From Kitasatospora papulosa (lineage in GTDB: Bacteria > Actinomycetota > Actinomycetes > Streptomycetales > Streptomycetaceae), in the NCBI RefSeq assembly GCF_000717245.1, contig NZ_JNYQ01000026.1, positions 1 to 39,659 of the forward strand: a stretch of DNA of 39,659 nucleotides, written 5' to 3'. Both the position numbers and the translations under genes were made by a program. Shown one piece after another: positions 24,898 to 32,655 of this stretch (within the stretch, counting starts at the first letter, position 1; each line of letters starts with the position of its first letter). Under the pieces are notes generated by a model. That model had not been told where the DNA came from. It did not search any database and was given only the letters and a program-made list of their open reading frames with translations.

Positions 24898-26094
24898 TCA
24901 GGCGCCCGCGTCCTCGGGCTCCTCCTCCTGGGCGTGCTCCTCGCCCCCGTCGCGGTCCACCTGAGGGCCGGCGGCCTCCTCCTCCGCCTCCATCAGCTCG
25001 GCCCAGGCGCGGCGAACGCGGCGCTCGGAGCCGACGAAACCGAGGTCCCTGAACTCGTCGCGGGCCGCCCGGTAGGACTGCGGCGGGTCATCGACGTAGC
25101 GCAGGTGCCGCAGCGCCACGCCCAGCTGACCGTCAGTCAGCGGCTCGCCAGGCTCCGGCACGGGCACACCCGCCACGGCCGCGAGGTCGGCCAGAGCGGC
25201 GGCACGTGCCGCCTGCTCCTCCGGTGTGACGCGAGGTGTGACGCCCTCGTCCTCGGGTGTGCCGCCGGGTGTGACGCCCTCGTCCTGGGGTGTGCCGGAT
25301 TCGAGGGCCGGGGCGCTGACCTGCGTGACGAGGGTGTGCCGCTGTGTGCCGCCCGGCGTGCCGGGTGTGCCGGGCAGGGCGGGCGCGGTCGGCTCCCATT
25401 CCTCCAGCACCGGCAGCCGGATCGCCGCGACCGAGGAGGGGAGGGGCTTCTCCGCGATGGCCTTCTCCGTCGCCACGACCTGTGTGTGCAGCTTCTCGCT
25501 CATGGTCTGCTGGGCCTTGAGAACGGACACGCGGTAGGCGGTCTCGGCCTCCGCGACCTGAGTCTCCAGCGCGGTCGCGAGCCCCAGCATCTCGATCCGG
25601 TGAGCGGCCTCCGCCTCCATCTCCTCCAGGCGGTCGGCGACGTCCTGGCGCTTGACGGCGAGCTTGCCCCGCGTCGTCTCCGATACGCGCCGCCCGAGCG
25701 AGGGCAGCGCCCACCACCAGGCGCCCTTGGTCAGGATGATCGCGACCGGGGTGATGACCACAGCCAGGTCGAACGGGGCGCCGCCCCGGGCCGCGAGGAT
25801 CAGGTGCGCGGTGGGGATGGCTGCGTTGATGAGGGTGAGTGCCAGTCCGGCCGCCTGCACCCGCCTCGCGCGGGGCCGGTTGTTGCCGGCCAGGATCTCT
25901 GTCACCTGGAAAATCACCCACAGGGTGTCCAGGGCGCCGACCGTGGGCACGGCCCAGGCCCCGAAGGCGGGCTCCAGGATGTCGTAGGTGACGGCCACCG
26001 ACAGGATGGCCACGGCCAGAGTGATCACACTCAGACCGGCGAGCACTGCCCCGCGCGGCTGGCGCAGGCGCTCCGGGATGTCAGGCATTCCCAT
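24898..26094 (-). CDS. SpdB-like multi-pass membrane protein
   Basis: A 398-residue protein with GGAAGG just before ATG 26094. The first 135 residues contain about four hydrophobic segments (VLAGLSVITLAVAILSVAV; AVPTVGALDTLWVIFQVTEI; QAAGLALTLINAAIPTAHLI; DLAVVITPVAIILTKGAWWW). A coiled coil (150-215, RLEEMEAEAAHRIE and onward), a Pro/Thr-rich section with repeats of TPxDEGVTP, and a helical domain with an acidic tail follow. This is the layout of DUF2637/SpdB-type spread proteins, which aid plasmid movement between mycelial compartments. It belongs to the leftward transfer region. Confidence 0.7.
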   Translation of the reverse strand: MGMPDIPERLRQPRGAVLAGLSVITLAVAILSVAVTYDILEPAFGAWAVPTVGALDTLWVIFQVTEILAGNNRPRARRVQAAGLALTLINAAIPTAHLILAARGGAPFDLAVVITPVAIILTKGAWWWALPSLGRRVSETTRGKLAVKRQDVADRLEEMEAEAAHRIEMLGLATALETQVAEAETAYRVSVLKAQQTMSEKLHTQVVATEKAIAEKPLPSSVAAIRLPVLEEWEPTAPALPGTPGTPGGTQRHTLVTQVSAPALESGTPQDEGVTPGGTPEDEGVTPRVTPEEQAARAAALADLAAVAGVPVPEPGEPLTDGQLGVALRHLRYVDDPPQSYRAARDEFRDLGFVGSERRVRRAWAELMEAEEEAAGPQVDRDGGEEHAQEEEPEDAGA

Positions 26095-26117
26095 GTCTTT
26101 CCTTCCTTGCTGCGGTC

Positions 26118-26189
26118 TCAGCGCGCCAGCAGAACGGCGGTGAGGACGATGAACGGGCTGAACATGCCGAGCAGATAGACAAAACGCAT
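26118..26189 (-). CDS. 23-residue single-pass membrane peptide
   Basis: A minimal gene with an excellent ribosome binding site (GGAGGAAG eight bases before ATG 26189). The peptide begins MRFVYLLGMFSPFIVLTAVL and ends in LAR: one transmembrane helix with basic ends. It sits 23 bases before the SpdB-like gene and 23 bases after the preceding gene, in the same direction. Tiny hydrophobic Spd peptides occur at this place in other Streptomyces transfer operons, so it is probably real and co-translated. Confidence 0.65.
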   Translation of the reverse strand: MRFVYLLGMFSPFIVLTAVLLAR

Positions 26190-26212
26190 GGCGGCTTCCT
26201 CCGTCGGGCAGG

Positions 26213-26737
26213 TCAGTTCGGGGACGTGCCGGACGGTGCGCCGCCCACGGGGAGCGGCTGGATGCGCCACGTCACCTCGGAGGCGGGAGGAAGGGGCGCG
26301 CCGGGCTTGTTCGAGGTCCATCCGTCCCGGGGGGCGCCCTCGGCCTCGGCCGCGCTTTCGGCGGATTCCGTGGTGCTGTGGATGCTGTGCAGCGCCCCGT
26401 GCTGGAAGAGGACGTACACGCGGTCCGTCACGCGGGTCTGCTTGCGGGTGATACGCAGCAGCATCCGGAGCACGGCTCGGTCCTCGGTGTCGAGTAAGTG
26501 CTGGGCGCGCAGGAAGGACAGTTCGCCGTCGGCACGGCCGGCATCGGAGGCGGCGGCGGCCAGCTGGCGCCACGCGGCCTCAGACGTGTCCTCAGCTCGG
26601 ATCGCAGTAGCGACCGCGCGATCGGCAGTGGCGCGCAGGGCCTCCAGCTCGCCTCGCATGGTCGCCATCTCGATCTGAGCGGCTGCAAGGTCGGCCTGCT
26701 GAGCCTGAACCGTCGCAGCTCGGATGATCCGGTACAT
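26213..26737 (-). CDS. Coiled-coil protein of the transfer region
   Basis: A 174-residue protein starting at ATG 26737 with GGAGAG a few bases upstream. The N-terminal 75 residues are Ala/Glu/Arg-rich and should form a coiled coil (ADLAAAQIEMATMRGELEAL). The middle contains AVLRMLLRITRKQTRVTDRV and YVLFQHGALHSIHS, and the C-terminus is Pro/Ser-rich. No enzyme motif is visible. It lies 14 bases after the preceding gene in a tight operon. The function is unknown; a structural or scaffold role in spread is only inference. Confidence 0.6.
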   Translation of the reverse strand: MYRIIRAATVQAQQADLAAAQIEMATMRGELEALRATADRAVATAIRAEDTSEAAWRQLAAAASDAGRADGELSFLRAQHLLDTEDRAVLRMLLRITRKQTRVTDRVYVLFQHGALHSIHSTTESAESAAEAEGAPRDGWTSNKPGAPLPPASEVTWRIQPLPVGGAPSGTSPN

Positions 26738-26750
26738 GTATCTCTCCGTC

Positions 26751-27494
26751 CTAGTTGGTGCCGGACAGGCGCCGGACCTTGGCGAGGTGGGTGTCCTGCT
26801 GCTCGACCTGGCGGCGGATCTGCTCGGTGAGCGGGGGGTGTGTGTCCCAGTCCATGTACTGCCTGCGGCCGTAGCTGGAGGCGTCGGCGATGTGCCAGTC
26901 CGCGGCCTCCGGGAATCCGGCGGCCGTCAGGGCGGCCTGGCGGCCCAAGTCGGCGTAGACGTGCCGGTCGTGCGCGTCGGCAATCTGCTGGCCCCGCTCG
27001 TCGAACGCGGCGGCGGCTGCGCCCGCGCGGCTCTGGGCGTCTACGAGGCGGCTGACCGCTGACGGCCACTCAGCGGCGGCCTTTGGCGTGCGCAGGTAGG
27101 CGTAGGCCGTGTCCAGCGCCTCGGCCTCTCGGCGGTAGGCCGCCCAGCGGGCGGGGGCGTCCTGGACGATGCGCCTCAGGTCGGCGACGTAGGCCGCGTC
27201 CCGCCACTCATCCTGCGCCCGCTCGAAGAGGCGGTCCAGGAGCCGCGAGGCCTTCTCGCGGAGGAGGTGTTCGGCCTCGTCGTCGGCCTCAGCCACGTAG
27301 TGGAGTCGGTCGTCGTGGTGGGTGGAGGGCCGGACCGGCTCCGCCTCCCTGCCCGTGAACGGCGCGAACTCGAAACTGAGTCCACCGAACTCACCACGGT
27401 CGATCTTCGTCAGGTACGGCGGGAGGTGCGGCCGGAGGCGTTCGAGAATCTCGGTCATCTCGTCCGGGGTGATCGTGTAGTGCTCGGGAAGCAT
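26751..27494 (-). CDS. Unknown helical protein of the transfer region
   Basis: A 247-residue protein starting at ATG 27494 with GGAGA eight bases upstream. A longer frame to 27620 would pass through a terminator hairpin and is rejected. It begins MLPEHYTITPDEMTEILERL; the middle is long-helical and charged (AEHLLREKASRLLDRLFERA), and the C-terminus contains HPPLTEQIRRQVEQQDTHLA. It is soluble, with no membrane segment or catalytic motif. It is followed by the coiled-coil gene after 13 bases, so it belongs to the same unit. I know similar plasmid proteins only as hypothetical. Confidence 0.6.
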   Translation of the reverse strand: MLPEHYTITPDEMTEILERLRPHLPPYLTKIDRGEFGGLSFEFAPFTGREAEPVRPSTHHDDRLHYVAEADDEAEHLLREKASRLLDRLFERAQDEWRDAAYVADLRRIVQDAPARWAAYRREAEALDTAYAYLRTPKAAAEWPSAVSRLVDAQSRAGAAAAAFDERGQQIADAHDRHVYADLGRQAALTAAGFPEAADWHIADASSYGRRQYMDWDTHPPLTEQIRRQVEQQDTHLAKVRRLSGTN

Positions 27495-27555
27495 CGGGTT
27501 TCTCCGGTCTGGTACGGGGTGAATGTCGGTGACCTGGTGGCCCGCGTCCCACGCC

Positions 27556-27584
27556 CTGGCAGCCGCCGTTGCGGCGGCTGCCAG
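27556..27584. terminator. Perfect 12-bp hairpin
   Basis: The arms 27556-27567 and 27573-27584 enclose a 5-base loop. It lies after the zinc-binding-type gene (stop at 27677) and before the gene starting at 27494, so it may end or attenuate the first part of the leftward transcript. Confidence 0.65.
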
Positions 27585-27676
27585 GAGCGCGAGAGCGAGA
27601 GGGTGGGCCAGGCCGCACACGGTGACCGCCCGCGCCGCGAGGTGCTGCGCGGCGCGGGCGGTCGGTATGTGCCGGG

Positions 27677-28201
27677 TCAGGGCCGGTGCCGTACGGCGTG
27701 CGGCCGGGCGGGTGCCGGGGACGGCTCGGTCCGGCCGTCCCGCTCATGCGGCGTCGGCCGCATCGGCAGCGCCGCCGCGCCCTGGAGCGCCTGGCAGGCC
27801 GGGCAGGTCCAGCCGGTGAAACCGAACCACTGCGAGCACATGTCGCACTGGAGCTGGCCGCTGCTCTCCACCGGTACCGGGGCCGGGGCGACGCCGCCGC
27901 AGCGGCACTTCCAGTAGCCGCACAGCCCGCACGCGTCGTTCGCTGACCGGAAGGTCACGGCGGGCGCGAGGAGGAGGACCGGCTGCCGGCCGTAACCGGG
28001 GTACATCTCGGCGAGGGTGCGGCGTGCCTGGCGGCCGGCGGACTGGGCGCGGTCGTCGCCGTCGACGACCAGGTGGTGCACGAGCTGGCGGAACGCGTTG
28101 TCGGTCTCGTCGCGCTCGAATCCGCGGCGGTTGTCGTCCTCGGTCATGTCGTCGGCGAGCCCGGCGCGGGGCGCGTCGAGCGTCGATGCGATGCTGTTCA
28201 T
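27677..28201 (-). CDS. Cys-rich zinc-ribbon-like protein, first gene of the transfer region
   Basis: A 174-residue protein starting at ATG 28201 with AGAAGGG nine bases upstream. The longer frame to 28330 runs through hairpins and a tRNA-like sequence and is not used. Residues 45-75 form a helical part (FRQLVHHLVVDGDDRAQSAG). Two cysteine clusters follow, CGLCGYWKCRC and CDMC...CPAC, typical of zinc ribbons. The C-terminus is basic and Pro-rich. It could bind nucleic acid or a protein partner. It is the gene nearest to the GntR operator region on this strand, about 500 bases away. Confidence 0.6.
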   Translation of the reverse strand: MNSIASTLDAPRAGLADDMTEDDNRRGFERDETDNAFRQLVHHLVVDGDDRAQSAGRQARRTLAEMYPGYGRQPVLLLAPAVTFRSANDACGLCGYWKCRCGGVAPAPVPVESSGQLQCDMCSQWFGFTGWTCPACQALQGAAALPMRPTPHERDGRTEPSPAPARPHAVRHRP

Positions 28202-28241
28202 GCGCTGTTGCCCTTCTAGAGAGGGTGGCTGCGAAGACGAG

Positions 28242-28408
28242 CCCCCAGGCATGCCCGCCTGGGGGTTCGTCGTGTTCGGCCTGCCGCGTGAGCGGCAGGC
28301 AGTACCCCGGACCGGACTCGAACCGGTCATTGCGCCTACGGGGTCCGCGATATTGCCCTTGTCTCACCGCGCGTTCGGATCCCATGCCGCCCGTGAGGGC
28401 GGCATGGG
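28242..28408 (-). other. tRNA-like fragment flanked by three hairpins
   Basis: Leftward, 28303-28337 reads as a T arm (ACCGG stem, loop TTCGAGT, CCGGT) plus a 3' acceptor-like CCGGGGT-A. No matching D or anticodon arm and no ACCCCGG partner lie upstream, so it is a tRNA 3' fragment or mimic and not a working tRNA. Perfect hairpins stand at 28242-28265 (9 bp), 28279-28300 (9 bp) and 28381-28408 (12 bp). The whole stretch could be a structured leader or small RNA ahead of the gene starting at 28201. Confidence 0.4.
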
Positions 28409-28713
28409 AAAAAGTGCTTCGGGTGCTGTCTGCGCGGCAGGGTCAGCTTGTCGCTGTTGCCTGGCCCGCATCACGTCTGCGGGCTGACGACCCGCATGGC
28501 GCCTGCGGGCTGGCGTTCCGTATGTCCCCACGGACGGGGCCGGGCCATCTGCCAGAGGACTCACCTGACACACCGCCCGCTGACTGCTTGGAGGTGTCGG
28601 TTAGTCGTAGCTCCCGGATGAAGCGCGCTGTTCAGTTCTCAAGGTGGGCCAGGTTCTCGCCCTCATGCGCTGCCTTTCGGTCCGTTTCACGGGAACCGTC
28701 CGGGCTATGGTGA
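28409..28713. other. No gene recognised; possible leader of the transfer operon
   Basis: Short open frames exist on both strands, but none has a good ribosome binding site or a recognisable product. The region lies between the operator cluster and the structured segment at 28242-28408. If the leftward transfer transcript starts among the operators, this would be untranslated leader. Confidence 0.3.
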
Positions 28714-28811
28714 ACCTTCCTAGGAAGGTCTTGCCGCGAACTGAGAGTGACACAGTCGTGCGCATGCGTCAAGACCTTCCTAGGAAGCTTATTCAAGCGT
28801 CCTAGGAAGGT
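28714..28811. promoter_or_regulatory. Three palindromic operators ahead of the GntR gene
   Basis: TTCCTAGGAA recurs at three places: within 28714-28729, 28774-28787 and, with a changed left arm, 28800-28811. Extended flanks show that the full site is an inverted repeat of the half CAAGACCTTCCTA, although each copy has only one complete outer arm. The sites are about 60 and 26 bases apart. Palindromic sites just upstream of a GntR gene are usually the operators of that repressor. A leftward TTGACG at 28773-28768 lies between sites one and two, so both directions may be repressed. Confidence 0.72.
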
Positions 28812-28848
28812 CTTGCTTCCAGGGCTCTGATCTGGGAAGGTTTTCGCC

Positions 28849-29664
28849 ATGACACCCACGCCCCCGGCGGGCTCAGCCGCCTACGACGCCAACCGCCTCG
28901 CGGAGGCACTGAGCGCGCTGATCGACGCCGGGGACCTCGCTCCCGGCGACCGCTTGCCAACTACCGCAGACCTCGTCGCCACGTACGGGGTGAACAAGAA
29001 CACCGCATCCAAAGCCGTCGCGAAACTGAAGGCGGCGGGCATCCTCTCCGGGACAGCCGGAGGCCGCACATGGGTGCGGGTTCGCCCTCAGCAGGTACGG
29101 CGACACAACCTGCGCTATCACCGCGAGAAGGCGGAGGCGCTGCGCTCGGAGGAGGAGCGTCGGCAGTACGGCGTGGCTGAGGCTGACAGCGGTCTCGCCG
29201 TGCGTGAGCTGCATGAGGACGTCTACCGCTACGAGATCATCGACGGCCCGGACGACGTCCGCGCGATCCTGAATGTCCACGGTGACGCGCGGCTGCTGTG
29301 TCGGACCTACACCCGGCGACACACTGCGGGGGCCGGCGCCAGTTGCTCAACCAGCTACCTGCCTCACGAGCTGGTGAGAGCGAACCCCGATCTCCTCGAT
29401 GCGTCCCGTGAGCCCTGGCCCGGCGGCACCATGCATCAGCTCAGCACCGTGGGGGTGGAGCTGGACCGCATCGAGGACCGCATCCTGGCGGACATGCCGA
29501 CTCAGGACGAGCAACAGTTGCTCGACATCCCTGCTGGCGTTCCGCTGCTGCGGATTCGCAAGATCAGCTTCGCTCTGACGGGCGAGGCCGTGGAGGTCGC
29601 CGACATCCCACTGCCCGCCGACCGCTCCGAGCTGATCTACACGACGACGCTGGAGCGTTGGTAA
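28849..29664 (+). CDS. GntR-family repressor, HutC/UTRA type (KorSA-like)
   Basis: A 271-residue regulator; GGAAGG lies nine bases before ATG 28849. The N-terminal winged helix has LAEALSALIDAGDLAPGDRL, PTTADLVATYGVNKNTASKA and VAKLKAAGILSG, which is the GntR signature. The C-terminal 170 residues form a UTRA effector domain (RRHTAGAGASCSTSYLPHEL, ILADMPTQDEQQLLDIPAGV). In Streptomyces plasmids, GntR repressors of this type (KorSA, KorA-like) silence transfer genes. Three operator palindromes lie directly upstream and the transfer region starts divergently, so control of transfer and of its own gene is likely. The glycosyltransferase gene overlaps its stop. Confidence 0.85.
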   Translation: MTPTPPAGSAAYDANRLAEALSALIDAGDLAPGDRLPTTADLVATYGVNKNTASKAVAKLKAAGILSGTAGGRTWVRVRPQQVRRHNLRYHREKAEALRSEEERRQYGVAEADSGLAVRELHEDVYRYEIIDGPDDVRAILNVHGDARLLCRTYTRRHTAGAGASCSTSYLPHELVRANPDLLDASREPWPGGTMHQLSTVGVELDRIEDRILADMPTQDEQQLLDIPAGVPLLRIRKISFALTGEAVEVADIPLPADRSELIYTTTLERW

Positions 29665-30425
29665 TGCCAGTGATCAGCGTCATTACCGCCGTATTCGAAG
29701 GAGGCCATGCGTATCTGCCCGACGCCTACGAGTCGATCGCTGCGCAGACTCTGCCACCGGGGTGGGCCTGGGAGTGGGTCGTCCAGGAGGACGGCCGTAG
29801 CGGTCGTCCTGCCGCAGCGCTGCCCTCCGACGACCGGGTCCGGTACGCGACCGGCGGTCGCGGCGGGGCGGGCGTCGCACGGACGTTGGGGCTGGCTCGC
29901 GCACAAGGGCAGATCGTTCGCGCCCTGGACGCCGACGACCTACTGACCAGTGGTGCTCTGGCTCGCGACATTCAGACCCTGATCGCGAATCCGGAATCCG
30001 GGTGGTGCATCTCCGCCTGCCTGGACCTGCTGCCGGACGGCAGTTTCGCTGCGGGCCCCTACGATCCGCCCCCCGGCCGGCTAGAAGGCGCCTGGCTGCG
30101 TGAGCAATACGAGCGGGATCAGTTCCCGGTCGTCAGCACGCACCTGACTGCCCGCACGCCCCTGGTGCGGGCACTCGGTGGCTGGCCCGCACTGCCCGCG
30201 TTGGAGGCTCTGGCGCTGGTGCTGGCGTGCTCCGCTGTCTCCTCGGGCCGCATGATCGCGGAGCCGGGCGGCATCTACCGCAAGCACGCCGACCAGACCA
30301 CCGCTCAGCCGGACTACCACCGCGAGGCGGAGTTCGCCGCGATGCGCCGCTCGATCCTGACCCGTCTGGATGCTCTGGCGATGTCGGGCTGGCGCTACTC
30401 GACCGAAAAGGATGCCCTCCAGTGA
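29664..30425 (+). CDS. Family-2 glycosyltransferase, copy 1
   Basis: A 253-residue protein that starts at ATG 29664, overlapping the stop of the GntR gene (TAATG). It begins MPVISVITAVFEGGHAYLPD, then AYESIAAQTLPPGWAWEWVV and QEDG, and carries RALDADDLL (about 90-98), the Asp-x-Asp motif of GT-A family-2 enzymes that binds the sugar nucleotide and metal. The C-terminal half lacks membrane helices, so it is cytosolic. The sugar and acceptor are unknown. A paralogue follows with a four-base overlap. Being coupled to the GntR gene is notable for a cargo enzyme. Confidence 0.78.
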   Translation: MPVISVITAVFEGGHAYLPDAYESIAAQTLPPGWAWEWVVQEDGRSGRPAAALPSDDRVRYATGGRGGAGVARTLGLARAQGQIVRALDADDLLTSGALARDIQTLIANPESGWCISACLDLLPDGSFAAGPYDPPPGRLEGAWLREQYERDQFPVVSTHLTARTPLVRALGGWPALPALEALALVLACSAVSSGRMIAEPGGIYRKHADQTTAQPDYHREAEFAAMRRSILTRLDALAMSGWRYSTEKDALQ

Positions 30426-31177
30426 CTCGACACCTCGTCTCCCTGATCACACCCGTCCATCGGGATGGCGTGGCCCATCTTGCCGACACCCACCGCTCCC
30501 TGATCTGCCAGGATCTTCCTACGGGGTGGGAGTGGGAATGGCTGGTCCAGGAGGACGGCGACGACGTCCACGCCGCTGATCACATCCCGCCCGACCCGCG
30601 AATTCGCATCGCGCAGTCGAGGCGGGGCGGCCCGCATGTCGCCCGGACCGTGGCCCTCGGCAGGTCCATGGGATCTCTGATCAAGACGCTCGACGCGGAC
30701 GATTGCCTGTCAGTCGGCGCCCTGGCCCGGGACATCACAGTGATGGGGCAGCATCCCCACATCGGGTGGACGACATCGGCGGTCCTTGACCTCATGCCTG
30801 ACGGCGAACTGCTCGCGTTCGATGGCGACCCAGCCGACGGGCCCATTGAGCGCGGCAGTGTGCTCGCGCACTGGACCACGCACCGGCGTCCGCAGGTCCA
30901 CCCCGCCACCATGTGCGCGCGGCGCACCCTGGTGATGGCGCTGGGAGGCTGGATGGCTCTGCCTGCATCGGGGGACACGGGGCTGCTCCTCGGCCTGGAT
31001 GCACTCGCCGATGGATGGTTCATCTCCGAGCCCGGCCTTCACTACCGCCAGCACGCGGGCCAGATCACCGCCGACGCACGGCATTCGCACGGGCCGGAGT
31101 GGGAGGCTCGCATGGCAGTAATTGGAGAACACGCCCGTGCCTTGCACGCTCTGGTGACGGGCCCCGTGCCGCTCTAA
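30422..31177 (+). CDS. Family-2 glycosyltransferase, copy 2
   Basis: A 251-residue paralogue of the preceding gene, starting at GTG 30422 with a GTGA overlap. It has the same order of motifs: LVSLITPVHRDGVAHLADTH, PTGWEWEWLVQEDGDD, ARTVALGRSMGSLIKTLDAD (DAD motif) and a HPATMCARRTLVMALGGWMA segment. Identity between the copies is moderate, so duplication is old. Two tandem enzymes could add successive sugars or form a heterodimer; the sequence cannot tell. A fragment of a third relative lies at 32300. Confidence 0.77.
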   Translation: MTRHLVSLITPVHRDGVAHLADTHRSLICQDLPTGWEWEWLVQEDGDDVHAADHIPPDPRIRIAQSRRGGPHVARTVALGRSMGSLIKTLDADDCLSVGALARDITVMGQHPHIGWTTSAVLDLMPDGELLAFDGDPADGPIERGSVLAHWTTHRRPQVHPATMCARRTLVMALGGWMALPASGDTGLLLGLDALADGWFISEPGLHYRQHAGQITADARHSHGPEWEARMAVIGEHARALHALVTGPVPL

Positions 31178-31207
31178 GCACCCATCCGTTCAAGGAGAAG
31201 AGCCTCT

Positions 31208-31507
31208 ATGCCTGACAGTCCCAACCCCCGTACCTCGCCCGAGGTTCGGGTGGAGATTCAGACCGTGATGAACGCCGTGGTTCGCGAGGCCGGCGACATC
31301 GTCACGCGCCGCAGCCGCGACGGCCGGTGGCTCCCCCCAGGGGAAATCGGAGAGCTGGGCACGAACACGGCACTGGGGCGCGCAGCAGAGGTCTGGGTGC
31401 TGGACCGCCTCGAAGCGCGGATCCGGGAGGCCCGTGAGGTGATCGAGCGGGTCCAGCGGGAAAGCGACGCTCAGTCCGGCATCGTCAGGTCGGAGCCGCC
31501 GGAGTGA
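31208..31507 (+). CDS. Small hypothetical protein behind the glycosyltransferases
   Basis: A 99-residue soluble protein; AAGGAGAAG lies about eight bases before ATG 31208. It is helical and charged (VRVEIQTVMNAVVREAGDIV; EARIREAREVIERVQRESDA). No family is recognised. Its last 37 bases overlap the convergent reductase gene. It probably shares the glycosyltransferase transcript. Confidence 0.5.
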   Translation: MPDSPNPRTSPEVRVEIQTVMNAVVREAGDIVTRRSRDGRWLPPGEIGELGTNTALGRAAEVWVLDRLEARIREAREVIERVQRESDAQSGIVRSEPPE

Positions 31508-32238
31508 ACGCGGTAGCGGGTGAACAGGTAGCCATCTTCCTCAAGCAGGCCCTCCAGGCGCAGCTGCCCGGACTGGACTGCCCCTTGCAGGATGCGCGGA
31601 GCGTTCCCACCGACGAAGTTCGGCGCAACGGTCAGGCACAATTCCTCGAGGGCGCCGGCCGCGTGCAGCTGCGCCAGGAGCCGGGGCCCTCCCTCTGTGA
31701 GCACGGAGGTGAGGCCGCGGTCCGCCAAAAGCTCCAAAGCCCGGGCTACCTCAACTCGATCCGCACCCGCCGTAAGCACCACCACTCCCTCCCGCTCCAA
31801 GCGTCGGCGTTCAGGCGCGGGCGAGGACTCCGACGTGATGACGAGTACGGAGCCAGGCTCACCGTGAAAGAGCGCGGGGTCCAGGTCGAGGCGCTGACTG
31901 ACGACCGCGATCACGGCGGCTGCGCGGCGCCCCGTGGCGACACGGTCAGCTGCCAAGACGGGGTGGGGATCGGCTGCCCGGTATTCCTCTCGCCGCGCGG
32001 TCTCCGCGCCCACCAGGACAACGTCGGCCAGACCTCGCAGGGTTGCGAGTACGGCTCGGTCAGCGGCACTCGACAATCCGCCAGAACGCCCGTCCACGGT
32101 GGCGGCGCCATCCAGGGACGCGATCATGCAAGCGCGCACCCAGCGCCCCTCGGGCGGCGCGTAGACAGCCGCCAGCCACCGGTCCAGCGCGGCCGAGTCG
32201 GAAGGGGCACAGTCGAGAGATGGGAGCAGGCTCAGCAT
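31471..32238 (-). CDS. RibD C-terminal/dihydrofolate-reductase-like pyrimidine reductase
   Basis: A 255-residue protein with the RibD_C/DHFR-like fold pattern: VRACMIASLDGAATVDGRSG (substrate side), VLVGAETARREEYR (NADPH side), LTSVLTEGGPRLLAQLHAAG (a typical TEGGP motif) and a closing EDGYLFTRYRV. Members reduce the ribosylamino-pyrimidine in riboflavin synthesis or related substrates; stand-alone copies in actinomycetes often have unknown substrates. No good ribosome binding site precedes ATG 32238. It faces the glycosyltransferase genes and overlaps the 99-residue gene. Confidence 0.8.
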   Translation of the reverse strand: MLSLLPSLDCAPSDSAALDRWLAAVYAPPEGRWVRACMIASLDGAATVDGRSGGLSSAADRAVLATLRGLADVVLVGAETARREEYRAADPHPVLAADRVATGRRAAAVIAVVSQRLDLDPALFHGEPGSVLVITSESSPAPERRRLEREGVVVLTAGADRVEVARALELLADRGLTSVLTEGGPRLLAQLHAAGALEELCLTVAPNFVGGNAPRILQGAVQSGQLRLEGLLEEDGYLFTRYRVHSGGSDLTMPD

Positions 32239-32299
32239 GACAGCAGTCTGCCAGCGTCAAAGGCTACGCTTTCCTCCTGGCGCGCCCCTAAAGCACTGA

Positions 32300-32599
32300 C
32301 GTGAGCACGACTATCGAGCCGAGGTGCATCCGGCCACGCTCATCATGCGGACGGATCTTCTGCTGGCCCGCGGCGGGTGGATGGCCCTACTCGTATCTGA
32401 AGACACGGGGCTGCTCCTGGCGCTGAACGCGGGATGGTTCACAGCTGAGACCGGACTGCTCTACCGCAAGTGGCCAGAGCAGGTCACCAGCCAGGCCGCG
32501 CACGTCGACGAGGTGGAGAGGACAGCCAGGATGGCCGTTGTCGAATCTCAAGCGTCTGTTCTCGCAGGGCTCAGCGGATGGTGCTTCAACGGTCAGTAG
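32300..32599 (+). pseudogene. C-terminal fragment of a third glycosyltransferase
   Basis: The frame from 32300 (stop just before at 32297-32299) reads HDYRAEVHPATLIMRTDLLL and then ARGGWMALLVSEDTGLLLAL, closely following the C-terminal half of the enzyme at 30422 (VHPATMCARRTLVMALGGWM). The N-terminal 160 residues with the DxD motif are absent, so it cannot be active. GTG 32324 might give a short peptide. It marks a former, larger array of such genes. Confidence 0.7.
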
Positions 32600-32617
32600 G
32601 GGGTCGGGAACGACGAA

Positions 32618-32647
32618 GGGCCGCGCCTCACGACGGAGGCGCGGCCC
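32618..32647. terminator. Perfect 12-bp hairpin, bidirectional terminator
   Basis: The arms 32618-32629 and 32636-32647 pair perfectly around a 6-base loop. It lies between a rightward gene fragment and the stop of the leftward gene at 32656, serving both. Confidence 0.75.
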
Positions 32648-32655
32648 GTGCCGCT

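Noticed and set aside
27495..27620. An N-terminal extension of the 247-residue protein with a hydrophobic start
   Set aside because: It lacks a ribosome binding site and passes through the hairpin at 27556-27584.
28242..28408. An intact tRNA gene
   Set aside because: No D arm, no paired anticodon arm and no matching 5' acceptor could be drawn; only the T arm and 3' end fit.
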